From: Methylobacterium terricola
GTDB lineage: Bacteria; Pseudomonadota; Alphaproteobacteria; Rhizobiales; Beijerinckiaceae
Assembly: GCF_006151805.1 (NCBI RefSeq)
Contig: NZ_VDDA01000012.1
Span: 62,001-126,000 of the forward strand
Direction of reading: 5' to 3'
DNA length: 64,000 bases
Shown here: one piece after another, positions 16,617 through 25,938 of the stretch
How the letters are laid out: every line of letters starts with the position of its first letter
Numbering within the stretch: the stretch's first letter is position 1
Position numbers and translations under genes: made by a program
The notes under the pieces: generated by a model
Databases searched by the model: none
What the model saw: only the letters and a program-made list of their open reading frames with translations
Told to the model about the DNA's origin: nothing

Positions 16617-18680
16617 ATGACTGCCGTCCGGAAGCACGGACCCTGGGCCCTCGTGGGCGCGCTCGGAGCCGCCGCCCTCGCCGTGGTGGCGACGCAGCGC
16701 GGCGAGAGCGTCAACGCCCTGTGGATCGTCGTTGCGGCGGTGTCGGTCTACCTGATCGCCTACCGCTACTATTCGCTGTTCATCGCCGACCGCATCATGC
16801 GGCTCGACCCGACCCGCCAGACCCCGGCTTTGCGCCACAACGACGGGCTCGATTACGTCCCGACCGACAAGTACGTCCTGTTCGGCCACCACTTCGCGGC
16901 GATCGCGGGCGCCGGCCCGCTGGTCGGCCCGGTGCTCGCCGCCCAGATGGGCTACCTGCCGGGCCTGCTCTGGATCCTCGCCGGCGTCGTGCTGGCCGGC
17001 GCCGTGCAGGACTTCATGGTGCTGTTCGTCTCGATGCGCCGCGACGGCCGCTCGCTCGGCGAGCTGATCCGCTCGGAGCTCGGCACGATTCCCGGCATCG
17101 TCGCCTTGTTCGGCGCCTTCCTGATCATGGTCATCATCCTGGCGGTGCTGGCGCTGATCGTCGTCAAGGCTCTGGCCGAGAGCCCGTGGGGCACCTTCAC
17201 GGTGATGGCGACGATCCCGATCGCGCTGCTGATGGGCGTCTATTCGCGCTGGATCCGCCCGGGCCGCATCGGCGAGGTCTCGATCCTCGGCTTCGTATTG
17301 CTGATGGCCGCGATCATCTACGGCCAGACCGTCGCCAACGACCCGACCCTCGCGGCCCTGTTCACCTTCACCGGCACGCAGCTGTGCTGGATGCTGATCG
17401 GGTACGGCTTCGTCGCCTCGATCCTGCCGGTCTGGCTGCTGCTGGCGCCGCGCGACTACCTCTCCACCTTCCTCAAGATCGGCACCATCGTCGGCCTGGC
17501 GCTCGGCATCCTGGTGCTGGCGCCGCATCTCCAGATGCCGGCGGTGACGAAGTTCGTCGACGGCACCGGGCCGGTCTGGTCCGGCTCGCTGTTCCCGTTC
17601 CTGTTCATCACCATCGCCTGCGGCGCGGTATCGGGCTTCCACAGCCTGATCTCGTCCGGCACGACCCCGAAGCTGATCGACAACGAGGTCAATGCCCGCT
17701 TCATCGGCTATGGCGGGATGCTGATGGAATCGTTCGTCGCCGTGATGGCGCTGGTCGCCGCCAGCGTCATCGATCCGGGCGTGTACTTCACCATGAACTC
17801 GCCCGGCGCCGTGATCGGCACGACGCCCGAGAGCGCGTCGGCGGCGGTCACCGCCATGGGCTTCCCGATCAGCCCTGAGACCATCAAGCAGACGGCGGCG
17901 GATGTCGGGGAGCACACCGTGATCTCCCGGGCCGGCGGCGCGCCGACGCTGGCGGTCGGCATGGCCCACATCATCTCGAACGTCATCGGCGGCAAGGCGA
18001 TGATGGCGTTCTGGTACCACTTCGCCATCCTGTTCGAGGCCCTGTTCATCCTCACCGCCGTCGATGCCGGCACGCGGGCCGGGCGCTTCATGCTCCAGGA
18101 CCTGATCGGCGTCGCGGTGCCGGCCTTCAAGGACACGTCGTCCTGGGGCCCGAGCATCGTGGCGACGGGCCTGTGCGTCGCGTTCTGGGGCTTCTTCCTG
18201 TACCAGGGCGTCACCGATCCGCTGGGCGGCGTGAACACCCTGTGGCCGCTCTTCGGAATCTCGAACCAGATGCTGGCGGCGATCGCGCTCACGCTCTGCA
18301 CCGTCGTCATCTTCAAGATGAAGCGGGAGCGCTACGCCCTCGTCACCATCGTGCCGACGTTGTGGCTCGTCGCCTGCACCCTCACCGCCGGCCTGCAGAA
18401 GGTCTTCTCCGCCGATCCGCGGGTGGGCTTCCTGGCGCATGCCGAGCGCTACGCGACCGCGCTCGCCGAGGGCAAGGTGCTGGCGCCGGCCAAGAGCGCC
18501 GACCAGATGCGCCAGATCGTGTTCAACGACCGCATCGACGCGGTGCTGGCGCTGCTCTTCGTCGGCGTCGTGGTGGCGATCATCGCCTTCGGCGTGAAGG
18601 CCTGCCTCAAGGCCTACCGCGCCGACCGTTGGACGGCTCTCGAGGCCGATCCGCGGGCGCTGCCGGCGGCGGCGGAGTGA
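16617..18680 (+). CDS. carbon starvation protein CstA family transporter
   Basis: The 687-residue protein is a full-length CstA/BtsT-type membrane transporter with about 16-18 helices. Recognisable blocks include YRYYSLFIADRIMRLDP, the strongly conserved GHHFAAIAGAGPLVGPVLAAQ near residue 83-102, FVSMRRDGRSLGE, and FHSLISSGTTPK. Members import peptides or pyruvate during carbon limitation. The ATG follows GGGAGGAAA. The small gene right behind it (18685-18903) is its usual companion, so the two form an operon. Whether it takes peptides or pyruvate cannot be decided by eye. Confidence 0.93.
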   Translation: MTAVRKHGPWALVGALGAAALAVVATQRGESVNALWIVVAAVSVYLIAYRYYSLFIADRIMRLDPTRQTPALRHNDGLDYVPTDKYVLFGHHFAAIAGAGPLVGPVLAAQMGYLPGLLWILAGVVLAGAVQDFMVLFVSMRRDGRSLGELIRSELGTIPGIVALFGAFLIMVIILAVLALIVVKALAESPWGTFTVMATIPIALLMGVYSRWIRPGRIGEVSILGFVLLMAAIIYGQTVANDPTLAALFTFTGTQLCWMLIGYGFVASILPVWLLLAPRDYLSTFLKIGTIVGLALGILVLAPHLQMPAVTKFVDGTGPVWSGSLFPFLFITIACGAVSGFHSLISSGTTPKLIDNEVNARFIGYGGMLMESFVAVMALVAASVIDPGVYFTMNSPGAVIGTTPESASAAVTAMGFPISPETIKQTAADVGEHTVISRAGGAPTLAVGMAHIISNVIGGKAMMAFWYHFAILFEALFILTAVDAGTRAGRFMLQDLIGVAVPAFKDTSSWGPSIVATGLCVAFWGFFLYQGVTDPLGGVNTLWPLFGISNQMLAAIALTLCTVVIFKMKRERYALVTIVPTLWLVACTLTAGLQKVFSADPRVGFLAHAERYATALAEGKVLAPAKSADQMRQIVFNDRIDAVLALLFVGVVVAIIAFGVKACLKAYRADRWTALEADPRALPAAAE

Positions 18681-18684
18681 GCTG

Positions 18685-18903
18685 ATGAAGGCTGAATCCC
18701 TCCGGGAGCGCTGGACGACCCTGACGCGCTGCGTCTGCGACGGGGCGCGCCTGATGGTCGGCCAGGGCAACTACGACACCTACGTCGCCCATATCCGCAA
18801 GACCCACCCCGACCAGCAACCGATGACCGCGACGGAGTTCTTCCGCGAGCGGCAGAACGCCCGGTTCGGCGTCGGCGGCCGCGGCGGCTTCCGCTGCTGC
18901 TGA
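18685..18903 (+). CDS. YbdD/YjiX family small protein
   Basis: The 72-residue protein matches the YbdD/YjiX family, which is almost always encoded directly after cstA-type genes. It has the usual core DGARLMVGQGNYDTYVAHIR and the TATEFFRERQNARFG block ending in a short glycine/cysteine tail (RCC). The start is four bases after the cstA stop, so translation is probably coupled. Its role is not well defined; association with the transporter is known from family context. Confidence 0.93.
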   Translation: MKAESLRERWTTLTRCVCDGARLMVGQGNYDTYVAHIRKTHPDQQPMTATEFFRERQNARFGVGGRGGFRCC

Positions 18904-18910
18904 CCGCCTC

Positions 18911-18941
18911 GCCCGCGCAGGATCCTTCACCCTGCGCGGGC
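18911..18941 (+). terminator. strong hairpin after the cstA operon
   Basis: GCCCGCGCAG (18911-18920) and CTGCGCGGGC (18932-18941) form a perfect 10-bp stem with an 11-nt loop, 7 bases after the YbdD stop. It is followed by AAAACAACA, not by T residues, so termination may be Rho-assisted or the hairpin may protect the transcript end. Confidence 0.55.
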
Positions 18942-19188
18942 AAAACAACACGCAATGCTGAATCTGGTTCCGACAAAGACGACATCTCTTCACGAGTCTT
19001 TCAGGAGACAGGTTTAAGGCTTGCGGCAGGATGATGGCGCAGCCACGTGAAGTCGCCGCCGGCCGAACACGATCGGGTAAAGCGTGCCTTAACTAGGGCT
19101 GATCCCGCAGCATGGCCGTAGCGCGCAATCGGCACGGCTTCGCCGGCTGGGGCGGTGGTAGGACAGAGGCCCCTCATCCACACCCGCC

Positions 19189-20172
19189 GTGACACCCGTG
19201 GCCTCCCTGACGCTTCCCCTCGCCGCCGCCCCCTCCGCCCGCCCGGCCCTGCCGGCCGTGCTCGGCGACCAGCCCCTGCGCGGCATCGTGCTGGTGGTGA
19301 TCTCGACCGTCTTCCTGTCGAGTTCCGATGCCACCGCCAAGTTCCTCACCGGGCAGCTCTCCGGCATCGAGGTGGCGTGGCTGCGCTACACCGGCTTCCT
19401 GGCGGTGATGCTGATGGCGGCCGTGGTGCGGGCGCAGTTCAAGCGCGGCGCCTCGCCGTTCCGCTCGGCCCGGCCGGGCCTGCAGGTGGTGCGCGGCATC
19501 GCGCTCGTCGGCTCCGCCCTGCTGTTCCTCGCCGGCCTGCGCTCCCTGCCGGTGGCCGAGATCACCGCGATCGCGTTCGTGTCGCCGATCTTCGTCACCG
19601 CCCTGTCGATCCCGGTCCTCGGCGAGAAGGTCGGCGCCCGGCGCTGGGCCGCCGCGTTCGTGGGCCTCCTCGGCGTCCTCATCATCGTGCGGCCGGGCAC
19701 CAGCGCCTTCCAGGTCGCCGCCCTGCTCCCGATCGTGTCGGCGTTGTTCTGGGCCGCCGCCCTGGTCACGACCCGCAAGATCAACGGCTACGACGCGCCG
19801 CAGACCACCATGACCTGGTCGGCCATCGTCGGCTTCCTGATCCTGTCGGCGATCGTGCCCTTCGTCTGGGAGACCCCGAACCTGACCCAGGTGGCGATCG
19901 GCGCCGCGATCGGCTTCATCTCGACCGCCGGGCACTGGATCGTCACCATCGCCTACCGTCACGCCCCGGCCTCGACCCTGGTGCCGTTCTCCTACAGCCA
20001 GATCATCTGGGCCGGCCTCCTCGGCTTCCTGTTCTTCGGCACGGTGCCGGACGCGGTGATGGGCCTCGGCGTCCTGGTGATCTGCGGCAGCGGCCTCTAC
20101 ACCGCCCACCGCGAGCGGATGCGCCGGGTCCCGGCCCCGACCGGGGTGCTGCCGGCGGGTGGGGTGCGCTGA
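19189..20172 (+). CDS. DMT/EamA family transporter
   Basis: The 327-residue protein has ten predicted transmembrane helices in two EamA halves (about 30-165 and 175-310). Conserved segments are SSSDATAKFLTGQLSGIEVAW in helix 1-2, FLAGLRSLPVAEITAIAFVSP and HAPASTLVPFSYSQIIWAGLLG in the second repeat. These exporters move metabolites such as amino acids or nucleosides; the substrate is unknown. GTG at 19189 gives the full first helix; no longer start is supported. It stands alone between the cstA terminator and the next small gene. Confidence 0.85.
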   Translation: MTPVASLTLPLAAAPSARPALPAVLGDQPLRGIVLVVISTVFLSSSDATAKFLTGQLSGIEVAWLRYTGFLAVMLMAAVVRAQFKRGASPFRSARPGLQVVRGIALVGSALLFLAGLRSLPVAEITAIAFVSPIFVTALSIPVLGEKVGARRWAAAFVGLLGVLIIVRPGTSAFQVAALLPIVSALFWAAALVTTRKINGYDAPQTTMTWSAIVGFLILSAIVPFVWETPNLTQVAIGAAIGFISTAGHWIVTIAYRHAPASTLVPFSYSQIIWAGLLGFLFFGTVPDAVMGLGVLVICGSGLYTAHRERMRRVPAPTGVLPAGGVR

Positions 20173-20337
20173 GGGGTCTTTCCCGAAGCGGCGACGACAT
20201 GCGAAGGGGCGGCCGTTCCGCGACGGTCGCCCCTTCCCATGTCCAAACCTCCGGCCCGCCGCCCCTCCTTGACGCAGGGGGAGCGCGGAGTGACACTGGG
20301 CGGAAACAAGGGCGATATGCCTGCCGGGGAGCCTGGG

Positions 20338-20766
20338 ATGCCCCGTTTCCTCTCTCTGCTCGCCATGGCCGGCATGTGTGCCGCGCTCTACCACATCATG
20401 CGCCTCGCGCTGGTGGGGACGTTGGCTCCGGCCATCGTGCCTCTGGTCGCCGGGCTGGCGGGGTGGTCCCTGGTGGTGGTCGTCATGACGCTACCCTGGG
20501 CCGAGCGGCGCTTGCCCGGCGGTCATCGCTTCGGCTGGCTGACAAGCGCACAATTGAGCTTGGTTCTCGGAATCCTCGAAGGCGTGCCCCTCTGGAGCCT
20601 GCCCGGAGGGCACAGCCACCTGCTCCTCGGCTTCATCCTGCTTCTTCCGACCATCGCCTTGACCCAGGTCACGTCCCACGCGGTGCTGAGCCAAGCGGAA
20701 CGCGACGCTTGGTCGAGGCCCTGGCGCGGACTGGCCCCGAAGGCACCCGGCACCCCGCCCGCCTGA
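20338..20766 (+). CDS. hypothetical membrane protein
   Basis: The 142-residue product, from ATG 20338, has four predicted membrane segments: LSLLAMAGMCAALYHIM, the alanine/valine-rich helix around residue 35-55, a stretch after LTSAQLSLVLGILEG, and HLLLGFILLLPTIALTQV. I do not recognise a family. An upstream in-frame ATG at 20239 would add 33 hydrophilic residues with low conservation expected. Codon use is slightly less GC-biased than in neighbours. It lies 86 bases before tex in the same direction. Confidence 0.6.
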   Translation: MPRFLSLLAMAGMCAALYHIMRLALVGTLAPAIVPLVAGLAGWSLVVVVMTLPWAERRLPGGHRFGWLTSAQLSLVLGILEGVPLWSLPGGHSHLLLGFILLLPTIALTQVTSHAVLSQAERDAWSRPWRGLAPKAPGTPPA

Positions 20767-20852
20767 TCCCTCGCGGCTTCCCCACCCTTCCAACGCGCCC
20801 CCAACCCCTCTAAGGACACGCCTCCCCGCCGCGCCGGAATCACGGAGTCGTC

Positions 20853-23177
20853 ATGTCCAGCATCACCCAGCGCATCGCCACGGAGCTCGGCGCGCAGGAA
20901 TGGCAGGTCAAGGCGGCGGTGGATCTGCTCGACGGCGGGTCGACGGTCCCGTTCATCGCCCGCTACCGCAAGGAGGTGACCGGCACCCTCGACGACGCGC
21001 AGTTGCGCAATCTGGAGGAGCGCCTGCGCTACCTGCGCGAGTTGGAGGCCCGCCGCGCCGCGATCCTCGAGAGCGTGCAAAGTCAGGGCAAGCTCGACGA
21101 CGCCCTGAGGGGCCAGCTCCTCGCCGCCGACACCAAGGCGCGGCTCGAAGACCTCTACCTGCCGTTCAAGCCCAAGCGCCGCACCAAGGCGCAGATCGCC
21201 CGCGAGGCCGGCCTGGGACCGCTCGCCGAAGCGCTGCTGACCCGGCCGGAGCAGGTACCGCTGAACGCTGCCGCTCCCTTCGTCGACGAGGCCAAGGGCG
21301 TGGCAACGCCGGAAGCCGCGCTGGAAGGGGCCCGTGCCATCCTGGTCGAGCGCTTCGCCGAGAATGCCGAGCTGGTCGGCCAGTTGCGCGAGGCGTTCTG
21401 GACCCGCGGCCGGCTCGTCTCCAAGCTGCGCGAGGGCAAGGCGCAGGCCGGCGCCAAGTTCTCCGACTATTTCGACTTCTCCGAGCCTCTGACCCGCCTC
21501 CCCTCGCACCGGGTGCTGGCCCTGTTCCGCGGCGAGAAGGAGGAGGCCCTGGACCTGCGCCTCGACGAGGCGCCCGAGGGGGTCGACGCGCAGAGCCTCT
21601 ATGACGGCCGCATCGCCCTCTCGGTCGGCATCCAGGATCGCGGCCGGCCCGGCGACCGCTGGCTGATGGAGGCGGTACGCTGGGCCTGGCGCACCAAGCT
21701 CCGGCTGTCGATCGAGCTCGATCTGCGCGCCCGCCTCTGGGAGGCGGCGGAAGTCGAGGCGGTGCGGGTCTTCGCCGGCAACCTGCGCGACCTGCTGCTG
21801 GCCGCCCCCGCCGGTGCGCGGCCGACGCTCGGCCTCGATCCGGGCTACCGCACCGGCGTGAAGGTCGCGGTGGTCGATGCCACCGGCAAGGTCGTGGCGA
21901 CCGACACGATCTATCCGCACGAGCCGCGGCGCGACTGGAACGGCTCGCTGATGACGCTCGCCAAGCTCTGCCGGGCGCACGGGGTCGAGCTGGTGGCGAT
22001 CGGCAACGGCACCGCCTCGCGGGAGACCGACAAGCTCGCCGTCGAGCTGATCGCCAAGCAGCCGGAACTGAAGCTCACCAAGGTGATGGTGTCGGAGGCC
22101 GGCGCCTCGGTCTACTCGGCCTCGGCCTATGCGAGCGCGGAGCTGCCGGGGCTCGACGTGTCCTTGCGCGGCGCGGTCTCGATCGCCCGGCGTCTCCAGG
22201 ACCCGCTGGCGGAACTGGTGAAGATCGAGCCGAAGGCGATCGGCGTCGGCCAGTACCAGCACGATCTCGCGGAAGGAAAGCTGTCGCGCTCCCTCGACGC
22301 GGTGGTGGAGGATTGCGTGAACGGCGTCGGGGTCGACGTCAACACCGCGTCGGGCCCGCTGCTCGCCCGGGTCTCGGGCCTCACCGAGCGGGTGGCGCAG
22401 AACATCGTCACCCACCGCGACACCAACGGGCCGTTCCGCAGCCGCTCGGGCCTGAAGAAGGTCGCGGGGCTCGGGCCGAAGGCGTTCGAATTGTCGGCGG
22501 GCTTCCTCCGGATCCAGAACGGCGACGATCCGCTCGACGCGTCTGGCGTCCATCCGGAGGCCTATCCGGTGGTGCGCCGCATCCTCCAGGCGACGAAGAG
22601 CGACATCAAGGCGGTGATCGGCAACGGCACGGTGCTCAAGGGCCTCAATCCGAAGACCTTCACCGACGAGACCTTCGGCCTGCCGACCGTCACCGACATC
22701 ATCGCCGAGTTGGAGAAGCCCGGCCGCGACCCGCGCCCGAGCTTCAAGACCGCGACCTTCCAGGAGGGCGTCGAGAGCATCGGCGATCTCAGGCCCGGCA
22801 TGGTGCTGGAGGGCGTGGTGACCAACGTCGCGGCCTTCGGCGCCTTCGTCGATATCGGCGTGCACCAGGACGGGCTCGTCCACATCTCGGCTTTGTCGAA
22901 GACCTTCGTGAAGGACCCGCGGGCGGTGGTGAAGCCCGGCGACGTGGTGCGGGCGAAGGTGCTGGAGGTCGATGTGCCGCGCAAGCGCATCTCCCTGACC
23001 CTGCGCCTCGACGACGAGGTCGGCGCCCGGCCGCCGCGGGAGCAAGGCAACCAGCACCGCGACGCCCCCCGCCGCGACGCGCCGCGCCCGCAAGGGCGCC
23101 GGGAGGAGCCGGCCGGCGGCGGAGCGCTGGCGGACGCGTTGCGCAAGGCGGGCCTCGATCGCGGGTCGCGGCGGTGA
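20853..23177 (+). CDS. Tex family RNA-binding transcription accessory protein
   Basis: The 774-residue protein has the full Tex layout: N-terminal Tex_N (STVPFIARYRKEVTGTLDDA at about 30-50), a YqgF/RNase H-like domain (LGLDPGYRTGVKVAVVDATG near 328), helix-hairpin-helix motifs (about 515-555), and a C-terminal S1 RNA-binding domain (GMVLEGVVTNVAAFGAFVDI near 650). A basic Arg/Gly/Pro-rich tail follows. Tex binds nucleic acids and affects transcription processes and stress survival. ATG at 20853 begins exactly at the conserved N-terminus. Confidence 0.95.
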   Translation: MSSITQRIATELGAQEWQVKAAVDLLDGGSTVPFIARYRKEVTGTLDDAQLRNLEERLRYLRELEARRAAILESVQSQGKLDDALRGQLLAADTKARLEDLYLPFKPKRRTKAQIAREAGLGPLAEALLTRPEQVPLNAAAPFVDEAKGVATPEAALEGARAILVERFAENAELVGQLREAFWTRGRLVSKLREGKAQAGAKFSDYFDFSEPLTRLPSHRVLALFRGEKEEALDLRLDEAPEGVDAQSLYDGRIALSVGIQDRGRPGDRWLMEAVRWAWRTKLRLSIELDLRARLWEAAEVEAVRVFAGNLRDLLLAAPAGARPTLGLDPGYRTGVKVAVVDATGKVVATDTIYPHEPRRDWNGSLMTLAKLCRAHGVELVAIGNGTASRETDKLAVELIAKQPELKLTKVMVSEAGASVYSASAYASAELPGLDVSLRGAVSIARRLQDPLAELVKIEPKAIGVGQYQHDLAEGKLSRSLDAVVEDCVNGVGVDVNTASGPLLARVSGLTERVAQNIVTHRDTNGPFRSRSGLKKVAGLGPKAFELSAGFLRIQNGDDPLDASGVHPEAYPVVRRILQATKSDIKAVIGNGTVLKGLNPKTFTDETFGLPTVTDIIAELEKPGRDPRPSFKTATFQEGVESIGDLRPGMVLEGVVTNVAAFGAFVDIGVHQDGLVHISALSKTFVKDPRAVVKPGDVVRAKVLEVDVPRKRISLTLRLDDEVGARPPREQGNQHRDAPRRDAPRPQGRREEPAGGGALADALRKAGLDRGSRR

Positions 23178-23295
23178 CGGCCCCGCGGCCTGCCGGCACC
23201 CGGACGTCGTCAAGAACCCCGCAACCATGGCGAGGCGGGGCTCGGAACGGAACGGCGGAGCCTTGAGTTAAGGCCCGCTGATCCGGGAGCCATCC

Positions 23296-23880
23296 TTGAG
23301 ACGACCCTTCCTCGCCCTGCTCGGTCTGCTGCTCGCGGCGTGCCCACACCCGATCCTGGCACAGGACGTCCAGGACGGGCCCGCGGCGTCCCCCGCGGGG
23401 AGCGAGACCCGCCGAGGACCAGTTCCGCCCCTCCCGGATGCCTTAGGTCCGGAGGAGCGCACCGGCGAAGCCCCGACCAGGCCCGGCGGGCGATCCGCCA
23501 TCCCGAAGGCCCTGCGGTCCTCCGGATCGAGGGCCGGCGGACCGGCCAACGACCTCAATCCCGGCGGCCGCGCCGAGGAAGCGGCGCCGCCGCGGGGCGA
23601 CCTCGGCCGGGTCGTCGCCGGGCAGGAGCTGTTTCACGGCAATTACTGCGGGAAGGGCCAGCGTGGCCAAGGCCTGCCTCCGACCGACGACCTCGATGCC
23701 GACTGCATGCGTCACGACGCCTGCTACGATGCGGCCGGCTACAGCTCGTGCGCCTGCGACGCGGCGCTGAAGCGCGAGGCATCGACGGTCTCGGACAGCG
23801 AGAGCGCCTCGCTGGAGGTGCGACGCAGGGCCCTGAGCGTGATCGAGGCCACCGCGGCGATGGAGTGCCGCGCGCCTTGA
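23296..23880 (+). CDS. secreted phospholipase A2-like protein
   Basis: The 194-residue product begins with a signal sequence ending in a lipobox-like LLAAC (Cys16), then a Pro/Gly/Arg-rich linker to about residue 110. The C-terminal part has a phospholipase A2 fold signature: a calcium-loop-like NYCGKGQRGQG and the catalytic helix DADCMRHDACYDAAGY with His140-Asp141, followed by further cysteines (SSCACDAAL). The loop and HD helix resemble the short bacterial and parvoviral-type PLA2 domains more than long venom enzymes. It would hydrolyse phospholipids at the cell surface or outside. The start TTG follows GGGAGC by a few bases; no better start exists. Confidence 0.7.
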   Translation: MRRPFLALLGLLLAACPHPILAQDVQDGPAASPAGSETRRGPVPPLPDALGPEERTGEAPTRPGGRSAIPKALRSSGSRAGGPANDLNPGGRAEEAAPPRGDLGRVVAGQELFHGNYCGKGQRGQGLPPTDDLDADCMRHDACYDAAGYSSCACDAALKREASTVSDSESASLEVRRRALSVIEATAAMECRAP

Positions 23881-24106
23881 AGGCCGGCCCGCCGGATGGC
23901 GGAGCCGCCCGGGCCGGACCTCGAAAGGTCTCTCCATCGGCGGCCTCACGCAGGCCGCCCTGTCCGGCGACTACCGGATCGAACCCGGCTCGACGGACGG
24001 TCCCGGGTCGATCCCCTGACCGAGGGCAAGACCGCTCCACCATCGTCCGGGACGCGGGGGCGGAAGCCCGGTCGAGGCTCAGCCCGGGCCAGGTGGCAGA
24101 CCGGCC

Positions 24107-24583
24107 CTACTTCCCCGCCGCCGCGTCGCTCGCCGTCACGAACGTCCCCTCGAAGCGGCCGCGCTGGGTGTCGGCCGCGCAGGCGACCGTCGAGCGGCCG
24201 GGGGCGGAGGCCGGGAACCGGCAGGAGCCGACGGTCATCAGGGTGTCGCGGGTGATGCCGCCATCCGCCGCCTTGACGGTGAGGATCACGGCGCTGACCG
24301 GCTGGAGCGCGTCGACGCCGACCTCCTCCTGGCGGTCCTGCGGCATGCCGGTGCCGCTGAAACTGACCGTGGTGCCGTCGCTCGACGTGAAGTCGAACGA
24401 CGTGCGCCGGCCCTGGACCATGTTGACGAGGCTGTCGCCGCAGGTCGGGCTGACGTCCTTGCCGGCGATGACGAGCTTCTCGCACGCGCCCTTAAGCACG
24501 TTGCGGGTGAGCGGCTGGGCGTGGGCCTCGACCGTGCAGGACAGGCCGAGGAGCAGGAGGACGGTGAGAATGCGCGTGAGCAT
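24107..24583 (-). CDS. hypothetical secreted protein with a conserved cysteine pair
   Basis: The 158-residue product has a clear signal peptide (LTRILTVLLLLGLSCTVEAHAQ, cleaved after HAQ). The mature part begins PLTRNVLKGACEKLVIAGKD and includes CGDSLVNMVQGRRTSFDF and a C-terminal CRFPASAP segment with another cysteine. The pattern suggests an extracytoplasmic beta-rich domain, but I do not recognise the family. The ATG at 24583 starts the signal peptide directly; an upstream ATG at 24652 would bury it. It ends convergently to the phospholipase-like gene (226-bp gap). Confidence 0.65.
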   Translation of the reverse strand: MLTRILTVLLLLGLSCTVEAHAQPLTRNVLKGACEKLVIAGKDVSPTCGDSLVNMVQGRRTSFDFTSSDGTTVSFSGTGMPQDRQEEVGVDALQPVSAVILTVKAADGGITRDTLMTVGSCRFPASAPGRSTVACAADTQRGRFEGTFVTASDAAAGK

Positions 24584-24626
24584 GGCCGGAATGTAGGGAT
24601 CCTCCGCGGCATTCCCACTCTGGATT

Positions 24627-25934
24627 TTAGTGGAGGGCGGCGGCGATCGCATCCGCCGCCCGCTCCCCCTCCGCGAAGGCGCCGCCGGCGGTGCCCCATT
24701 GCTCCCGCGACAGGGCCTCCCCCGCGAACCACACCCGGTCGCCCACCGCCTGCTTCAGGAGGTCGCGGGCGCCCGTATGGCCGGGCGGCACCACCGCCCA
24801 GGAGCCGCGCGACCAGGGATCGTGGCGCCACTCGGTGACCGCCGGCACGGCAAGGTCGCGCAAGGCGCCGCGGCCGACCTGCTCGGAAAGGGTCTCGCGC
24901 ACCAGCCGCCGCGCGCCGTCGGCCCCGGCACGGGCCGCGTCGAGGCGCCCGGCCATCGGGACGTCGAGCTCGAAATAGTGGAACGGCGTATCGTCGACCC
25001 GGGTCAGCAGGCCCGGCGGCTGGAGCCGGCCGCCGATCAGGCTGGCCAGCCGGTCGCGGCCGTGGAACGGCGAGGACGGCCAGTGCACCACCACGTGCTC
25101 GTAGATGCCGGTCCGGAAACCGTCGATCGCGGCGCGGACCGGGTCCGGCAGGCCGGGGGCGAAGCGGAGCGCGGGCGCCGGCTCCTGCATCACCATCATC
25201 GGGGCGGTGACGAGGGCGGCGCGCGCGGTCAGGCTGCCCTGCTCCCCGAGATCGAGCCGCACCCCCTCCCCGGCCCAGTCGAGGGTCGTGACGGGCGTGC
25301 CGAGCGCCACCGGCAATCCGGCGGCGAGGCGGGCGAGATAGGCGCCGTAGCCGCCGGCGATGAAGAAGTTGTCGCCGTACTCCATGCTCGGGAAGTCGTG
25401 CAGGCTGACCTCGGTCAGCGGCCGGCCCGACACGAGGCCGTGAACCAGCGCGACCCGCCGGCCCCAGGGCCCAAGGCCCGGCGGCAGGGCGCTGGCGGCC
25501 GCCCTGTCCTCGCCGCGCAGGCGGGCGCCGTCGGTCATCGCCCGGTCGGCGACCGACCAGGCACGGCCGAAGGCGGCGGCTTCCGCCGGACGGCCGGGAC
25601 GGCGCCCGACCCAGAGGTGGTTCTCCTGCGCCGCCCGGCGCAAGGGTTCGCCGCGCTCGAAGCCCAGGGCGACCAGCGGGTTGATCGGCCCGGCATGGAG
25701 CCAGTGGGCGCCGAGATCGACCGGGTGGCCGCGGAGACGCGTGGTGACGGTGCGGCCGCCGAGCCGCGGGCGGGCCTCCAGCACGGCCACCGACAGGCCG
25801 CGAGCGATGAGCCGGCGCGCCGCGCCGATCCCGGCGGCACCGGCGCCGATCACCGCGACGTCGGGATGCGGGGGCAGTTCCGCGAGGGGCGGGACGCCGG
25901 TGGGGGGCAAATGCTCGTGAGCGGCGCGTGGCAT
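24627..25934 (-). CDS. flavin monoamine oxidase family FAD-dependent oxidoreductase
   Basis: The 435-residue protein has an N-terminal Rossmann dinucleotide motif VIGAGAAGIGAARRL, the amine oxidase block EARPRLGGRTVT, and the C-terminal FAD-binding VWFAGEALSREQWGTAGGAF. It oxidises an amine or related substrate with oxygen; the substrate is unknown. No export signal is evident, so it is likely cytoplasmic. It follows the DUF1499-like gene by four bases and is the last gene of a three-gene operon beginning at 28342. Confidence 0.85.
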   Translation of the reverse strand: MPRAAHEHLPPTGVPPLAELPPHPDVAVIGAGAAGIGAARRLIARGLSVAVLEARPRLGGRTVTTRLRGHPVDLGAHWLHAGPINPLVALGFERGEPLRRAAQENHLWVGRRPGRPAEAAAFGRAWSVADRAMTDGARLRGEDRAAASALPPGLGPWGRRVALVHGLVSGRPLTEVSLHDFPSMEYGDNFFIAGGYGAYLARLAAGLPVALGTPVTTLDWAGEGVRLDLGEQGSLTARAALVTAPMMVMQEPAPALRFAPGLPDPVRAAIDGFRTGIYEHVVVHWPSSPFHGRDRLASLIGGRLQPPGLLTRVDDTPFHYFELDVPMAGRLDAARAGADGARRLVRETLSEQVGRGALRDLAVPAVTEWRHDPWSRGSWAVVPPGHTGARDLLKQAVGDRVWFAGEALSREQWGTAGGAFAEGERAADAIAAALH

Positions 25935-25938
25935 CGCG

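Noticed and set aside
16548..18770. 740-codon minus-strand frame opposite cstA
   Set aside because: Arg/His/Asp/Gln-rich translation is typical of an antisense frame; cstA is certain on the plus strand.
20523..23228. 901-codon minus-strand frame opposite tex
   Set aside because: It is a shadow of tex, which has all expected domains.
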